Source of the DNA: a bacterium
GTDB taxonomy: Bacteria; SZUA-182; DTGQ01
NCBI GenBank assembly: GCA_023512255.1
Contig: JAILZY010000016.1
Span: 1 to 56,633, forward strand
Length of the DNA: 56,633 bases
Reading direction: 5' to 3'
This document shows positions 44,996 through 53,691 of the stretch, piece by piece. The translations under genes and the position numbers were made by a program. The notes beneath the pieces were generated by a model. It did not search any database. It was not told the DNA's origin and was given only the letters and a program-made list of their open reading frames with translations. Position 1 is the first letter of the stretch. Every line of letters begins with the position of its first letter.

Positions 44996-45075
44996 AGTTA
45001 TCTTTATTGCAACACCTGATACAGCCAAGCCCTGTGGGCAAAAATTCTATATTAAAAGCAGGCGAGGCCTATCCT

Positions 45076-45294
45076 ATGTTAGGTTTTGATCGGATCACCT
45101 TTGATCCCAAGGTAATGGGTGGCCGGGCTTGCATCCGAGGAATGCGGGTTACTGTCTCTTTAATTGTCAAACTGATAGCTGATGGGATAAGCGCCGATGA
45201 GATTATTGATGCCTATCCATCCCTTGAGCTGGATGATATCCGCCAGGCACTCAAGTACGCTGCCTGGCTAGCCGAAGAAAGTATCCATAAGTAA
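45076..45294 (+). CDS. DUF433 protein
   Basis: A 72-residue protein. I start at ATG 45076 (MLGFDRITFDPKVMGGRACI), although a longer frame extends back to a TTG at 44992 overlapping the lysC stop. DUF433 proteins are usually 70-80 residues and begin near this motif. The hallmarks are MGGRACIRGMRVTVSLIVKL, then a short helix-turn-helix (DEIIDAYPSLELDDIRQALKYA). Family members are often called antitoxins, but no toxin gene is beside it. It lies between lysC and cimA. Confidence 0.75.
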   Translation: MLGFDRITFDPKVMGGRACIRGMRVTVSLIVKLIADGISADEIIDAYPSLELDDIRQALKYAAWLAEESIHK

Positions 45295-45340
45295 AAGTAT
45301 CAATAAGCAGCAATAAGTAGCAGACAGAAAGACAAACGGT

Positions 45341-46954
45341 ATGGAAGAATCTGTTCAAATCTATGATACTACCCTACGGGATGGTGCCCAGGCCGAAGGG
45401 GTCTCCTTCCTGGTGGAGGATAAGATTAGGATCGCCCGGAAACTGGATGAGTTTGGCATCCACTATATTGAGGGAGGATGGCCGGGCTCAAACCCCAAAG
45501 ATATTCTTTTCTTTGAGGAAATTAAAAAAGTTCCTATCCGACAGGCTAAGATTGCCGCTTTCGGCAGCACCCGAAGCCCTCGTTATTCGGTGGACAAAGA
45601 CCCCAATCTGGCTGCTCTCATCAAGGCCGAGACAGGGGTTGTTACCATTTTTGGCAAGAGCTGGGATCTTCATGTTACCGAGGCGCTCAATATTTCCCTA
45701 GAGCAAAATCTTGATCTGATTGCCGAATCGATAGCCTATCTTAAAAAGTATAGCGATGAGGTGCTCTTTGATGCCGAGCATTTTTTTGATGGCTATAAGA
45801 ATAATCCGGCTTATGCCTTAAAAGTGCTTCAGACAGCTCAAGAAGCTGGGGCTGACCGCCTGGTTTTGTGTGATACCAATGGCGGAATGCTTCCCTTCGA
45901 GCTTCAGCCGATCCTTGAAGCGGTCAGGCACATCATCACCGCTCCTTTGGGTATTCATGCTCATAATGACTCGGAAACCGCGGTGGCCAACAGTCTCGTG
46001 GCGGTTCAACTGGGAGTAGATCATGTCCAGGGAACGATCAACGGGATTGGCGAGCGGTGTGGAAATGCTAATCTTTGCTCGATCATTCCAGCGATCAGGT
46101 TGAAGTTGCGGAAAAGATGCCTCTCTGATGAAAGGCTAAAAGAGCTGGTTACTGTATCCCGCTTTGTCAATGAGATTGCTAACCTCAATCCCTGGTGGAA
46201 CCAGCCTTATGTGGGAGATTCTGCTTTTGCCCACAAGGGAGGGGTTCACGTCAGTGCCATTCGGAAAAATCCCCTGACCTATGAGCATATTGATCCTGGA
46301 TTAGTGGGCAATCAGCAGCGGGTTTTGATATCTGAGCTTTCCGGCAAGAGTAATCTACTTTACAAAGCCAAGGAATTTGGCGTCGATCTCAGCAAGGACA
46401 CGCCGCAGACCGCTACTATCTTAAGGAAACTTAAGGAATTGGAAAATCTTGGTTTTCAGTTTGAGGCGGCTGAAGGCTCCTTTGAGCTGCTAATCAAAAA
46501 GACTCTCGGCACACACCGCACCTTTTTCGATTTGGTAGGCTTTCGAGTCACTGTAGAAAAGCGAGAAGGGGATATGGTTCCCTTTACCGAGGCAACCATT
46601 CGGGTCAAGGTCAATGGAGAGCTTAAATATACGGCGGCTATGGGCGATGGTCCGGTCAATGCCCTTGATAAGGCTTTCCGCGAGGCGCTGATAAGCTTTT
46701 ATCCAAGCCTGAAAGAGGTGAAGCTTATTGATTATAAGGTGCGGATTCTGAATAATAAGCAGGGAACAGCGGCCAAGACCAGGGTGCTGATCGAATCAGC
46801 GGATGAGCAGATGAAATGGGGAACGGTTGGAGTTTCGGAGAATATCATCGAGGCTAGCTGGCAGGCCCTGGTTGACAGTATTGAGTATAAGTTACTGAAG
46901 GATGAAGAGATGGCCAGCCAGAGAGAAATACATAAAGAAATCCCAAAAGAATAG
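45341..46954 (+). CDS. cimA: Citramalate synthase
   Basis: A 537-residue enzyme of the LeuA/homocitrate group, full length for the CimA subfamily. Motifs are [17 protein letters not shown] near 8-22, [24 protein letters not shown], and the metal-binding [15 protein letters not shown] and [17 protein letters not shown]-terminal LeuA-type allosteric domain spans about 385-515. It condenses pyruvate with acetyl-CoA to (R)-citramalate, the threonine-independent entry to isoleucine. It lies in the operon between the DUF433 gene and the polyprenyl synthase, with 46 and 33 bp gaps. Confidence 0.92.
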   Translation: MEESVQIYDTTLRDGAQAEGVSFLVEDKIRIARKLDEFGIHYIEGGWPGSNPKDILFFEEIKKVPIRQAKIAAFGSTRSPRYSVDKDPNLAALIKAETGVVTIFGKSWDLHVTEALNISLEQNLDLIAESIAYLKKYSDEVLFDAEHFFDGYKNNPAYALKVLQTAQEAGADRLVLCDTNGGMLPFELQPILEAVRHIITAPLGIHAHNDSETAVANSLVAVQLGVDHVQGTINGIGERCGNANLCSIIPAIRLKLRKRCLSDERLKELVTVSRFVNEIANLNPWWNQPYVGDSAFAHKGGVHVSAIRKNPLTYEHIDPGLVGNQQRVLISELSGKSNLLYKAKEFGVDLSKDTPQTATILRKLKELENLGFQFEAAEGSFELLIKKTLGTHRTFFDLVGFRVTVEKREGDMVPFTEATIRVKVNGELKYTAAMGDGPVNALDKAFREALISFYPSLKEVKLIDYKVRILNNKQGTAAKTRVLIESADEQMKWGTVGVSENIIEASWQALVDSIEYKLLKDEEMASQREIHKEIPKE

Positions 46955-46987
46955 GTAAGTATTAGAATAGTAACCACTTCCCAACTT

Positions 46988-47908
46988 ATGGGCTTATCCT
47001 TGGATATTACGGCGTATCTTGAAGAAAAAAAAGTAGTTATTGAGGATTGGCTAAAGAGGGCTATTCCACCTGAAACCCCTGCTTTGGCCACTATTCACCG
47101 GGCCATGCGCTACAGTCTCATGGCCAGGAGTAAAAGGATTCGCCCCATCCTGACCCTGGCTACGGCTGAGGCTATGGGGGGAAAGATCGAGGCCGCTCTC
47201 CCCTTTGCCTGTGCTCTTGAGCTGATCCATACCTACTCACTCATTCATGATGATCTGCCAGCTATGGATAATGACGATTTTCGGCGTGGGCAGCCGACGA
47301 ATCATAAGGTTTTCGGAGAGGCTATGGCTATTTTGGCCGGCGATGCCCTACTTACCCAGGCATTTATTTTGATGAGCTCACCAAGCCTGACTATGCGCTC
47401 TTCATCTCCTCCGCTTGTCTCTCCCCAGCTTACCTTGCGGATTATTCAAGAAATAGCTAAGGCTGCTGGAGTGGAAGGAATGGTCGGCGGTCAGGTAATG
47501 GATGTAGAACTTGAGGGACAGCCAGCCACCCTGGCCCAGGTAGAGGACATGCACCGGCTAAAAACCGGGGCCATATTTTTGGCCGCCGTGCGTGTGGGGG
47601 GGCTTGTGGCTGAGGCCTCTGAGGAGCAAATGGAAATTCTCTCCTGCTATGGCCGACATATTGGCCTGGCCTTCCAGATCGTGGATGATGTGCTGAATGT
47701 TGAGGGGCAGCCGCAAGTTTTGGGAAAGTCGGTGGGAAGTGATCGGTTGGCTCGAAAAGCTACCTTCCCGTCGGTTTTGGGCCTTGAGGAATCCAAAAGG
47801 TGTGCTCGGCAGCATTACGCGCTGGCTATTCAGGCCCTTGAGGGATTTGACAGCCGGGCAGATACTCTTCGGGCTCTAGCCGAATTTGTCGTTGGTCGCC
47901 GGTTCTAG
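46988..47908 (+). CDS. ispA: Short-chain polyprenyl diphosphate synthase (farnesyl/geranylgeranyl type)
   Basis: A 306-residue protein of the IspA group. Motifs: LMARSKRIRPILTLATAEAM, the first aspartate-rich motif DDLPAMDNDDFRRGQPTNHK (first D near residue 88), and a second motif FQIVDDVLNVEG near 235, with Asn in place of the usual second Asp pair member. It extends isoprenoid chains with isopentenyl diphosphate. Its 3' end overlaps the longest possible start of dxs, but the better dxs start is 34 bases downstream. Together they supply and extend isoprenoids. Chain length (C15 or C20) cannot be fixed from the sequence. Confidence 0.9.
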   Translation: MGLSLDITAYLEEKKVVIEDWLKRAIPPETPALATIHRAMRYSLMARSKRIRPILTLATAEAMGGKIEAALPFACALELIHTYSLIHDDLPAMDNDDFRRGQPTNHKVFGEAMAILAGDALLTQAFILMSSPSLTMRSSSPPLVSPQLTLRIIQEIAKAAGVEGMVGGQVMDVELEGQPATLAQVEDMHRLKTGAIFLAAVRVGGLVAEASEEQMEILSCYGRHIGLAFQIVDDVLNVEGQPQVLGKSVGSDRLARKATFPSVLGLEESKRCARQHYALAIQALEGFDSRADTLRALAEFVVGRRF

Positions 47909-47942
47909 GGATTATTTACCTAATCGGAGGGGCTACATTATA

Positions 47943-49865
47943 ATGGAGCAGGGGGTACTATCGAGAATCAACGGTCCGGATGATCTACGATCGCTTGATC
48001 GGAGCGAGCTTTCTGAATTAGCCAACGACATCCGCCATCTTATCATTGACACTGTCTCCCGAAATGGCGGTCATCTGGCGGCCAGTCTGGGCGTGGTTGA
48101 ATTGACCATCGCCCTGCATCGGGTGTTTCACTCGCCGGACGACAAGATCATCTGGGATGTAGGCCACCAGTGCTATGCCCATAAGATCTTGACCGGAAGG
48201 CGCGATCTTTTCCCTCGACTTCGACAGTATGGAGGCTTGAGCGGCTTTCCCAAGCGAGCCGAGAGCATCCATGATGCCTTCGATACCGGCCACAGCAGTA
48301 CCTCGATCTCTGCCGCCTTGGGAATGTGCATCGCCAGGGACATGCAGGGGAAGCACTATAAGGTCATTGCCGTGATTGGAGATGGCTCACTGACCGGTGG
48401 AATGGCCTTTGAAGCGATGAACCATGCCGGGGACCTGAAAAAAGACCTTCTGGTGATTCTAAACGACAATAAAATGTCTATCTCACCCAATGTCGGGGCC
48501 TTATCCACCTATCTTAATCGGATTATCAGCGGACAATTCTACAATCGCATGAAGCGAGAGATCGAAATGGTGCTTCGATCCATTCCTCAGATCGGGACCC
48601 ATATGGTCAAGATGGCCGGGCGGTTGGATGAAGCCATAAAATCCCTGGTAGTGCCTGGTATTATGTTCGAGGAGCTGGGGTTTAAATATATTGGGCCAAT
48701 CCCTGGCCACAATCTCATGACCCTGATTGATACCCTGGAGGCGGTTAAAAGATTTCAGCGGCCCGTTGTCCTCCATGTGTTAACCCAGAAGGGCAAGGGA
48801 TATACTCCGGCAGAGCTCAAGCCTTCGGCTTATCACAGCGCTTCGCCATTTATAGTGGAATCGGGAAGCTTCAAGCTGCAGAAAGATAAGGGCCAGCCGA
48901 GCTATACTCAGGTTTTCTCTCAAACCCTGATCAAGATTGCCCAGCAGAATTCGAAAATCGTGGGTATCACCGCGGCCATGCCAGAAGGAACTGGGCTTGA
49001 CCGCTTTGCCCAGGTTTTCCCAGAGAGGTTTTTCGATGTAGGCATTGCCGAGCAGCATGCTGTAACCTTGGCGGCTGGTATGGCCTGCCAGGGACTTAGG
49101 CCGGTAGTGTCGATTTACTCAACCTTTTTGCAGCGGGCCTACGATCAGATCCTGCACGATGTCTGTCTGCAAAACCTGCCGGTTATCTTTGCCATTGATC
49201 GAGCCGGGCTGGTTGGCGAAGATGGCCCCACGCATCAGGGGAGTTTTGACCTCTCTTATTTGCGCCCTATGCCAAACCTGATCCTAATGGCTCCTAAGGA
49301 TGAGAATGAATTGCAGCATATGCTATATACGGCCACTCTTTATGAGGGCCCGGTAGCTATCCGCTATCCGCGAGGAAATGGCCTTGGGGTTAGCCTGGAT
49401 GAGACACTTTCTCTCCTGCCGATCGGCAGGGGAGAAGTAGTGCGAAGGGGAGAAGACCTTACCCTCATAGCCATTGGAAGCATGGTTAGTCCTGCTTTTA
49501 CTGCTGCCGAGCGGCTGGCTGATGAGGGGATCAGGGCTCAGGTGATCAATGCTCGATTTGTTAAGCCCTTGGATCGAGAATTGATCCTCCAAGCAGCCAG
49601 GCGGACAGGCAGGCTGATTACTATCGAGGAGAATGTGCTTCCGGCAGGATTCGGCAGCGCTGTCCTTGAGCTGCTGGAGCAAGAGGGGTTGTGGTCATCA
49701 GTGCGGGTTCGGCGGTGTGGTATCCCTGAGCAATTTATGGCTTTTGGGCCAAGGAGGGCTCTTATGGAGGAGCTTGGCTTGAGCGAGACTGGAATTGTGT
49801 CTGTAGCTAGGCAAATGTGCTCCCTAGAGGAGTCGGCTGTAGGATGTTGGAAGGAACCCTTTTGA
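47943..49865 (+). CDS. dxs: 1-Deoxy-D-xylulose-5-phosphate synthase
   Basis: A 640-residue enzyme, started at ATG 47943 because GGAGGGG lies just upstream. A longer GTG frame would overlap ispA. Thiamine diphosphate signatures: IIWDVGHQCYAHKILTGRRD, GDGSLTGGMAFEAMNHAG near 155-170, NDNKMSISPNVGALS. The C-terminal transketolase part has GIAEQHAVTLAAGMACQG and GEDGPTHQGSFDLSYLRP. It condenses pyruvate and glyceraldehyde 3-phosphate, the first step of the MEP pathway to isoprenoids. It is the last gene of the operon. Its stop codon lies inside the first of three adjacent perfect hairpins. Confidence 0.95.
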   Translation: MEQGVLSRINGPDDLRSLDRSELSELANDIRHLIIDTVSRNGGHLAASLGVVELTIALHRVFHSPDDKIIWDVGHQCYAHKILTGRRDLFPRLRQYGGLSGFPKRAESIHDAFDTGHSSTSISAALGMCIARDMQGKHYKVIAVIGDGSLTGGMAFEAMNHAGDLKKDLLVILNDNKMSISPNVGALSTYLNRIISGQFYNRMKREIEMVLRSIPQIGTHMVKMAGRLDEAIKSLVVPGIMFEELGFKYIGPIPGHNLMTLIDTLEAVKRFQRPVVLHVLTQKGKGYTPAELKPSAYHSASPFIVESGSFKLQKDKGQPSYTQVFSQTLIKIAQQNSKIVGITAAMPEGTGLDRFAQVFPERFFDVGIAEQHAVTLAAGMACQGLRPVVSIYSTFLQRAYDQILHDVCLQNLPVIFAIDRAGLVGEDGPTHQGSFDLSYLRPMPNLILMAPKDENELQHMLYTATLYEGPVAIRYPRGNGLGVSLDETLSLLPIGRGEVVRRGEDLTLIAIGSMVSPAFTAAERLADEGIRAQVINARFVKPLDRELILQAARRTGRLITIEENVLPAGFGSAVLELLEQEGLWSSVRVRRCGIPEQFMAFGPRRALMEELGLSETGIVSVARQMCSLEESAVGCWKEPF

Positions 49866-49972
49866 AAAAGGGTTCCTTCCAAACCATTCTCCCAAAACTT
49901 TAATAACAATGGTTATTAAAGTTTTAGGAAAAGGGTGAAAGGGGAAAACCCTTTTTCAAAAGGGTTTTCCCC
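49847..49972 (+). terminator. Array of three perfect hairpins after dxs
   Basis: Three stems follow in order: 49847-49882 (17 bp, TTGGAAGGAACCCTTTT, enclosing the dxs stop), 49894-49925 (14 bp, AAAACTTTAATAAC/GTTATTAAAGTTTT) and 49941-49972 (15 bp, GGGGAAAACCCTTTT/AAAAGGGTTTTCCCC). The first and third share the core AACCCTTTT..AAAAGGGTT. They end 12 bases before the next ATG, so they separate the dxs operon from the lipoprotein cluster. They may terminate, protect or attenuate transcription. Confidence 0.7.
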
Positions 49973-49984
49973 TTGGAGAAAAAA

Positions 49985-51472
49985 ATGAGCATCTGGCCAA
50001 AGTTTTCCTCATCATTTTTTTTGATTATTTTCTCCGGCCTCTGCCTTCTTATGGCTGGCGGATGTGCCTACTTTGGCCTGGTTTCCTATCCTGAGTTGGT
50101 GCAGGAAAAAAAGCAATTGCTGGTTAGCGGCAATTTTGATAAGGCCTTGCGATCTCTTGAATCCGGGATCAGCTCTGGGAATTGTCAGGTTCTCAATCTC
50201 ATGGAGCAGGGCATGATTCGCCACATGCAGGGTGATTACCAGGGCAGTATTTATTCTTTTGAGCAGGCCCTGGCCCTGATCAGCTCTTTCGAAGACCGGG
50301 CTGTAATCAGCGCCAGAAGCGTAGCCAGTCAGCTCCTCACCCTGCCGATGAATGACAATGCCATTCCCTATTATGGCTATCCTTTTGAGCGGGTATTGAT
50401 TAATACCTATCAGGCTATGAATTATCTTTTTCTTGGGAACCTGGAGGGAGCTCGGGTTGAGGTTCGCCGAGCTGACCAGCGACAAACCAAAGAGCTTGAG
50501 CGGCATAATAAAGAGGTCAGTGAATACCAGCGATGGGGAAGCAGTCGGGGAATTGAGGTTAATAATTACGCGGGGGTGCAAGAGCTTCGGGATGAGCTGC
50601 AAACATTGAGTGGATCGACCATGAGTTCCTTTCAGAATGCCTTCACCTATTACCTTTCGGGTATTATCTATGAGCTAAATGGAGAGTATAATGATGCCTA
50701 TATTGATTATAAAAAGGCTTATCAGCTCAGCCCTTATTTTACCTGCGTTCGATCCGATCTCCTTCGGCTTTCCCGAAAATTAGGCTTTCAGGAAGAATAT
50801 GCCGAATGGAGCAGCCGCTTTCAAGACCTGCTCAAGGAGGAGGAGCGGCAGTGGCCGGCAGGCAGCTTATCGTCGGACGCCGTCGGAACCGAGCTGATTC
50901 TGTTTTATAGCCAGGGATTTATCTGTCAGAAGGAGCAGATCAAGCTTACTCTGCCGATCAATAATAGCCTGGTCAGTATAGCTCTGCCAGTCTATAGCCG
51001 CAAGGAGAGCACTGCTAGCTCCTTGCTGCGGGTTCAGGCTTTTGATTCTGAGGCTCGGCTGGGGACCACAAGTGAGGTGGTGAACCTCGATACCCTGGCT
51101 ATCAAGGCTCTTGAGGAGCAGCTTCCCGTCATTATCACCCGACAGCTTGCCCGTATTATTAGCAAGGCGGCTATCAGCAGGCAGGTGGAAAATAATAATC
51201 TAGCTTTTGTGGCCACAAGCCTTTATAATATCCTCAGTGAGAATGCTGATTTGCGAAACTGGCTCATGTTGCCGAACAATATCCAGATACTTAGAAGACG
51301 GCTGAGCGCTGGAAGACACGAATTCACCTGGCGCCTTGAGAGCCGCTTCGGCCAGGTGCAGAGTATCCATAAGACTACCGTAACTTTGCAAGATGGAGAT
51401 ATCTGCCTAGTGAATCTGCGCTCCGTTGATGGCCGCCTGCTGGCCAATGTTAAGGTATTGCCCAAAGCATAG
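49985..51472 (+). CDS. COG3014-like lipoprotein with helical-repeat N-terminus
   Basis: A 495-residue protein from ATG 49985 (a TTG start four codons earlier is possible). A lipoprotein signal with lipobox MAGGCAYFG ends near residue 27. TPR-like helices follow (KALRSLESGISSGN, YQGSIYSFEQALALI, then NGEYNDAYIDYKKAYQLSP near 230). The second half (about 310-490) is beta-rich. Similar proteins of the COG3014 group precede YcfL- and LpoB-type lipoproteins in many proteobacteria, and the same order is seen here. It is likely a periplasmic or outer-membrane lipoprotein in an envelope-biogenesis operon. The exact role is unknown. Confidence 0.8.
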   Translation: MSIWPKFSSSFFLIIFSGLCLLMAGGCAYFGLVSYPELVQEKKQLLVSGNFDKALRSLESGISSGNCQVLNLMEQGMIRHMQGDYQGSIYSFEQALALISSFEDRAVISARSVASQLLTLPMNDNAIPYYGYPFERVLINTYQAMNYLFLGNLEGARVEVRRADQRQTKELERHNKEVSEYQRWGSSRGIEVNNYAGVQELRDELQTLSGSTMSSFQNAFTYYLSGIIYELNGEYNDAYIDYKKAYQLSPYFTCVRSDLLRLSRKLGFQEEYAEWSSRFQDLLKEEERQWPAGSLSSDAVGTELILFYSQGFICQKEQIKLTLPINNSLVSIALPVYSRKESTASSLLRVQAFDSEARLGTTSEVVNLDTLAIKALEEQLPVIITRQLARIISKAAISRQVENNNLAFVATSLYNILSENADLRNWLMLPNNIQILRRRLSAGRHEFTWRLESRFGQVQSIHKTTVTLQDGDICLVNLRSVDGRLLANVKVLPKA

Positions 51473-51535
51473 ATAGAGTGGTTAGGAGTTTTAGGCAAGG
51501 GGATAGAGAAAGAAGAGAACAAGGAGGAGAAAAAA

Positions 51536-51790
51536 ATGGATCCGATACTGTACCCTATTTCTGACAAACCCGAAGCATGTTCTGGTAAATCAAACGTTGA
51601 TCAGCCTGATAAACCCTGTGGGGATGGGCCCTTGAGCCTAAACGGCAGTCGACGAGTCTCAGCTCCTCTTCTCCTTGATCTTTTGGACAATGGAATGGAC
51701 ATTAAGGAGATTGTTGCCCGCTACCCTCAATTTAATGAGGATGATATCAAGGCAGCCATAGCCTACGGGTCTGAGTGGCGGGAGTTGTGA
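51536..51790 (+). CDS. Truncated DUF433-like protein
   Basis: An 84-residue protein with a strong ribosome site (AGGAGG) before the ATG. Residues about 45-84 (LLDLLDNGMDIKEIVARYPQ, then FNEDDIKAAIAYGSE) match the C-terminal helix-turn-helix half of DUF433. The N-terminal GG-xP-xIRG motif is lost or replaced by an unrelated Pro/Ser-rich stretch. It lies inside the lipoprotein operon. Its start signal suggests it is expressed despite the missing motif. Confidence 0.6.
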   Translation: MDPILYPISDKPEACSGKSNVDQPDKPCGDGPLSLNGSRRVSAPLLLDLLDNGMDIKEIVARYPQFNEDDIKAAIAYGSEWREL

Positions 51791-51818
51791 AAAGAAAGAC
51801 CATGGCGAGGAGGTATAT

Positions 51819-52241
51819 ATGGTTAAAAAATTATTGCTGTTTACTGTCTGGTGCTTATTTATCTCAGCTTGCGCTCCTGTTACCAGCAGTAATGTCGGCA
51901 GTGGCCAGGCACTGCCGCAAGGGGGAGGAAATTATGCCTTCAGCAACTTTGTGTTGATTAACAACAAGGCGCTGCTGCGGGACTTGCAGATCACGGATAT
52001 TAAATCCAAGATGGTCAATAACCTGATGCAGGTCCAGGTTCAGGTGCTGAACAAAACCAGCAGAACTTTCCCTTTTGAATACTCTTTCACCTGGTTTGAT
52101 GCCTCAGGCTTTCAGGTGGTTGGTGTTGGTGAGCACTGGACGCCGGTTATCATTAATGGGAATGAGGTCAAGAGCCTGAATGGAGTGGCTCCGACCGGTG
52201 AGGCTACCCAGTTTAAGGTTCAGATTAGAAAGGCGAAATAA
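51819..52241 (+). CDS. YcfL-like (DUF1425) lipoprotein
   Basis: A 140-residue lipoprotein (lipobox ISAC near residue 17) with the DUF1425 beta sandwich: LLRDLQITDIKSKMVNNLMQ, TFPFEYSFTWFDASGFQVVG, and a C-terminal FKVQIRKAK. In Escherichia coli, YcfL is encoded beside LpoB (YcfM), and the same adjacency is found here. Its biochemical role is not known, though an envelope link to peptidoglycan synthesis is plausible. Confidence 0.85.
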   Translation: MVKKLLLFTVWCLFISACAPVTSSNVGSGQALPQGGGNYAFSNFVLINNKALLRDLQITDIKSKMVNNLMQVQVQVLNKTSRTFPFEYSFTWFDASGFQVVGVGEHWTPVIINGNEVKSLNGVAPTGEATQFKVQIRKAK

Positions 52242-52338
52242 CTTTACTATACTTTTGGCATTTAATTTTTTGCATTTTTCCGCCATTCCTGGGCAAGCAG
52301 AGGATCAATAAGCCCTTGATATTATGGAGGATAGCGAC

Positions 52339-52944
52339 ATGATTCGAAAAAGGAGATTTTTTCTGGCTTTTGCCTTGTCAGCCCTGCTGGCTGTTTCTGG
52401 CCTTGCAGGGTGCGGCGGCACTACGGTTCGCTATGGAGATCCTGGGGAGGTAGAGACCCTGACCCTTGAGTTTGGCTCTACCGACCTTCAGACCATCGCT
52501 GAAAAGATGGTTCAGTCCCTGCTGGTCAGCCCGCTATTCGGGGACAGAAGACCGGTAGTCTATGTCAGTCAGGTCAAGAACAAGACCGCCGAGCATATTG
52601 ACACCAAATCGATTACGGATACCATCAGCACTGCCCTTTTGAAATCGGGCAAGGTGCGCTTCACCGCGGCTAGTGAAATCAACAAAGAGCTTTTGGAGCA
52701 ACTGGAATATCAGGAAAATGCTGGTCTGGTTGACCCTAAAACCCAAAAGCAGTTCGGCAAGCAGATTGGTGCAGATTACATGCTCTATGGTGAGATTACC
52801 TCTATTACTAAAGCCGCGGGTAGGAAAAAGGATGTCTACTACAAGATTACCCTAAAGCTGGCTGATATTGAAACCGGAATCATCGAGTGGGCGGATGAGA
52901 AGGAGATCCGCAAAGGAGCGCAGAAAAGCCTCCTTGGGATGTAG
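52339..52944 (+). CDS. LpoB-like penicillin-binding protein activator lipoprotein
   Basis: A 201-residue lipoprotein. I start at ATG 52339, eight bases after GGAGG (the longer start reads through it). The lipobox LAGC ends a hydrophobic stretch near residue 29. The mature part carries FGSTDLQTIAEKMVQSLLVS, PVVYVSQVKNKTAEHID, and GADYMLYGEITSI, characteristic of the LpoB family. Family members reach from the outer membrane to activate PBP1B-type peptidoglycan synthases. It follows the YcfL-like gene, as in other genomes. Confidence 0.88.
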   Translation: MIRKRRFFLAFALSALLAVSGLAGCGGTTVRYGDPGEVETLTLEFGSTDLQTIAEKMVQSLLVSPLFGDRRPVVYVSQVKNKTAEHIDTKSITDTISTALLKSGKVRFTAASEINKELLEQLEYQENAGLVDPKTQKQFGKQIGADYMLYGEITSITKAAGRKKDVYYKITLKLADIETGIIEWADEKEIRKGAQKSLLGM

Positions 52945-53004
52945 TGGAAGTAGAAGTATATAGTATTATGCAAGGTTACAGAGAGTGTGAGGGGAGGAAA
53001 GTGT

Positions 53005-53691
53005 ATGATTCTGAAAAAAAGGGGCTTATCCGGCATCTGGCCTTGGGCGCTGCCGATGATTCTAACAGCGGTGGTGGTGGGGAGTGTCATCTTGGCCGCT
53101 GGGCCGCATTCCGCGCTAGCTCAGGATGATTATCCAAGTTTTGGTCTTCGATTGAACTGGACCCAGTATATTGAAATTTCTAAAGATCAGCAGGATGTAG
53201 AGGTCTCTCAGCAGACTGCTCAGATCGCTTATCGTGAGCCGCAACTTTTCTGGCTTTCGTTCGGCCTTGGCCAGGAGAAGATTGATGCGCCGCACTGTGG
53301 GCAGGAAATTGATGATGCTCTATGCTTTCAAGTGGCTGGAGCTTACTATATTGCCCCAAATATTGAGCTTGGCATCCCGGCTGATTTTTCTCTCGGCGCA
53401 GAGTATAGCCGCGGCCGTCACGACTACGGTAAAGACAGCCGGCTGACCCATCAGCGCTTGATCGGCACAGCCAATCTGGAGTGGGATCTTCATCCGGCCA
53501 CACCCTATGTTCGCTTTGGTGCTCTCTATTCTAGCCTTGATACCTCTGGTAATGATAAAAATGAAGATGAGACTTCGGGCCTCTTTATTGGCGGTCTTCG
53601 CTTTTCCCTGACTCAAGGCTTAATCCTTGGAGCGGAATTCAATATTAGCCGAGATATTGGCTTTGGCGTCCTGGTGGGTTATTATTTCTGA
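53005..53691 (+). CDS. Probable outer-membrane beta-barrel protein
   Basis: A 228-residue protein from ATG 53005 (GGGGAGG upstream). A long signal peptide ends near SALAQDD. The rest alternates hydrophobic and polar residues in amphipathic strands (FGLRLNWTQY, WLSFGLGQ, LIGTANLEWDL, GLILGAEFNISRDIGFGVLV) and ends in Phe, the BAM-recognition signal of outer-membrane barrels. About eight strands could fit. The gene closes the envelope cluster. It overlaps the convergent DUF362 gene by ten bases at its 3' end. Confidence 0.7.
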   Translation: MILKKRGLSGIWPWALPMILTAVVVGSVILAAGPHSALAQDDYPSFGLRLNWTQYIEISKDQQDVEVSQQTAQIAYREPQLFWLSFGLGQEKIDAPHCGQEIDDALCFQVAGAYYIAPNIELGIPADFSLGAEYSRGRHDYGKDSRLTHQRLIGTANLEWDLHPATPYVRFGALYSSLDTSGNDKNEDETSGLFIGGLRFSLTQGLILGAEFNISRDIGFGVLVGYYF

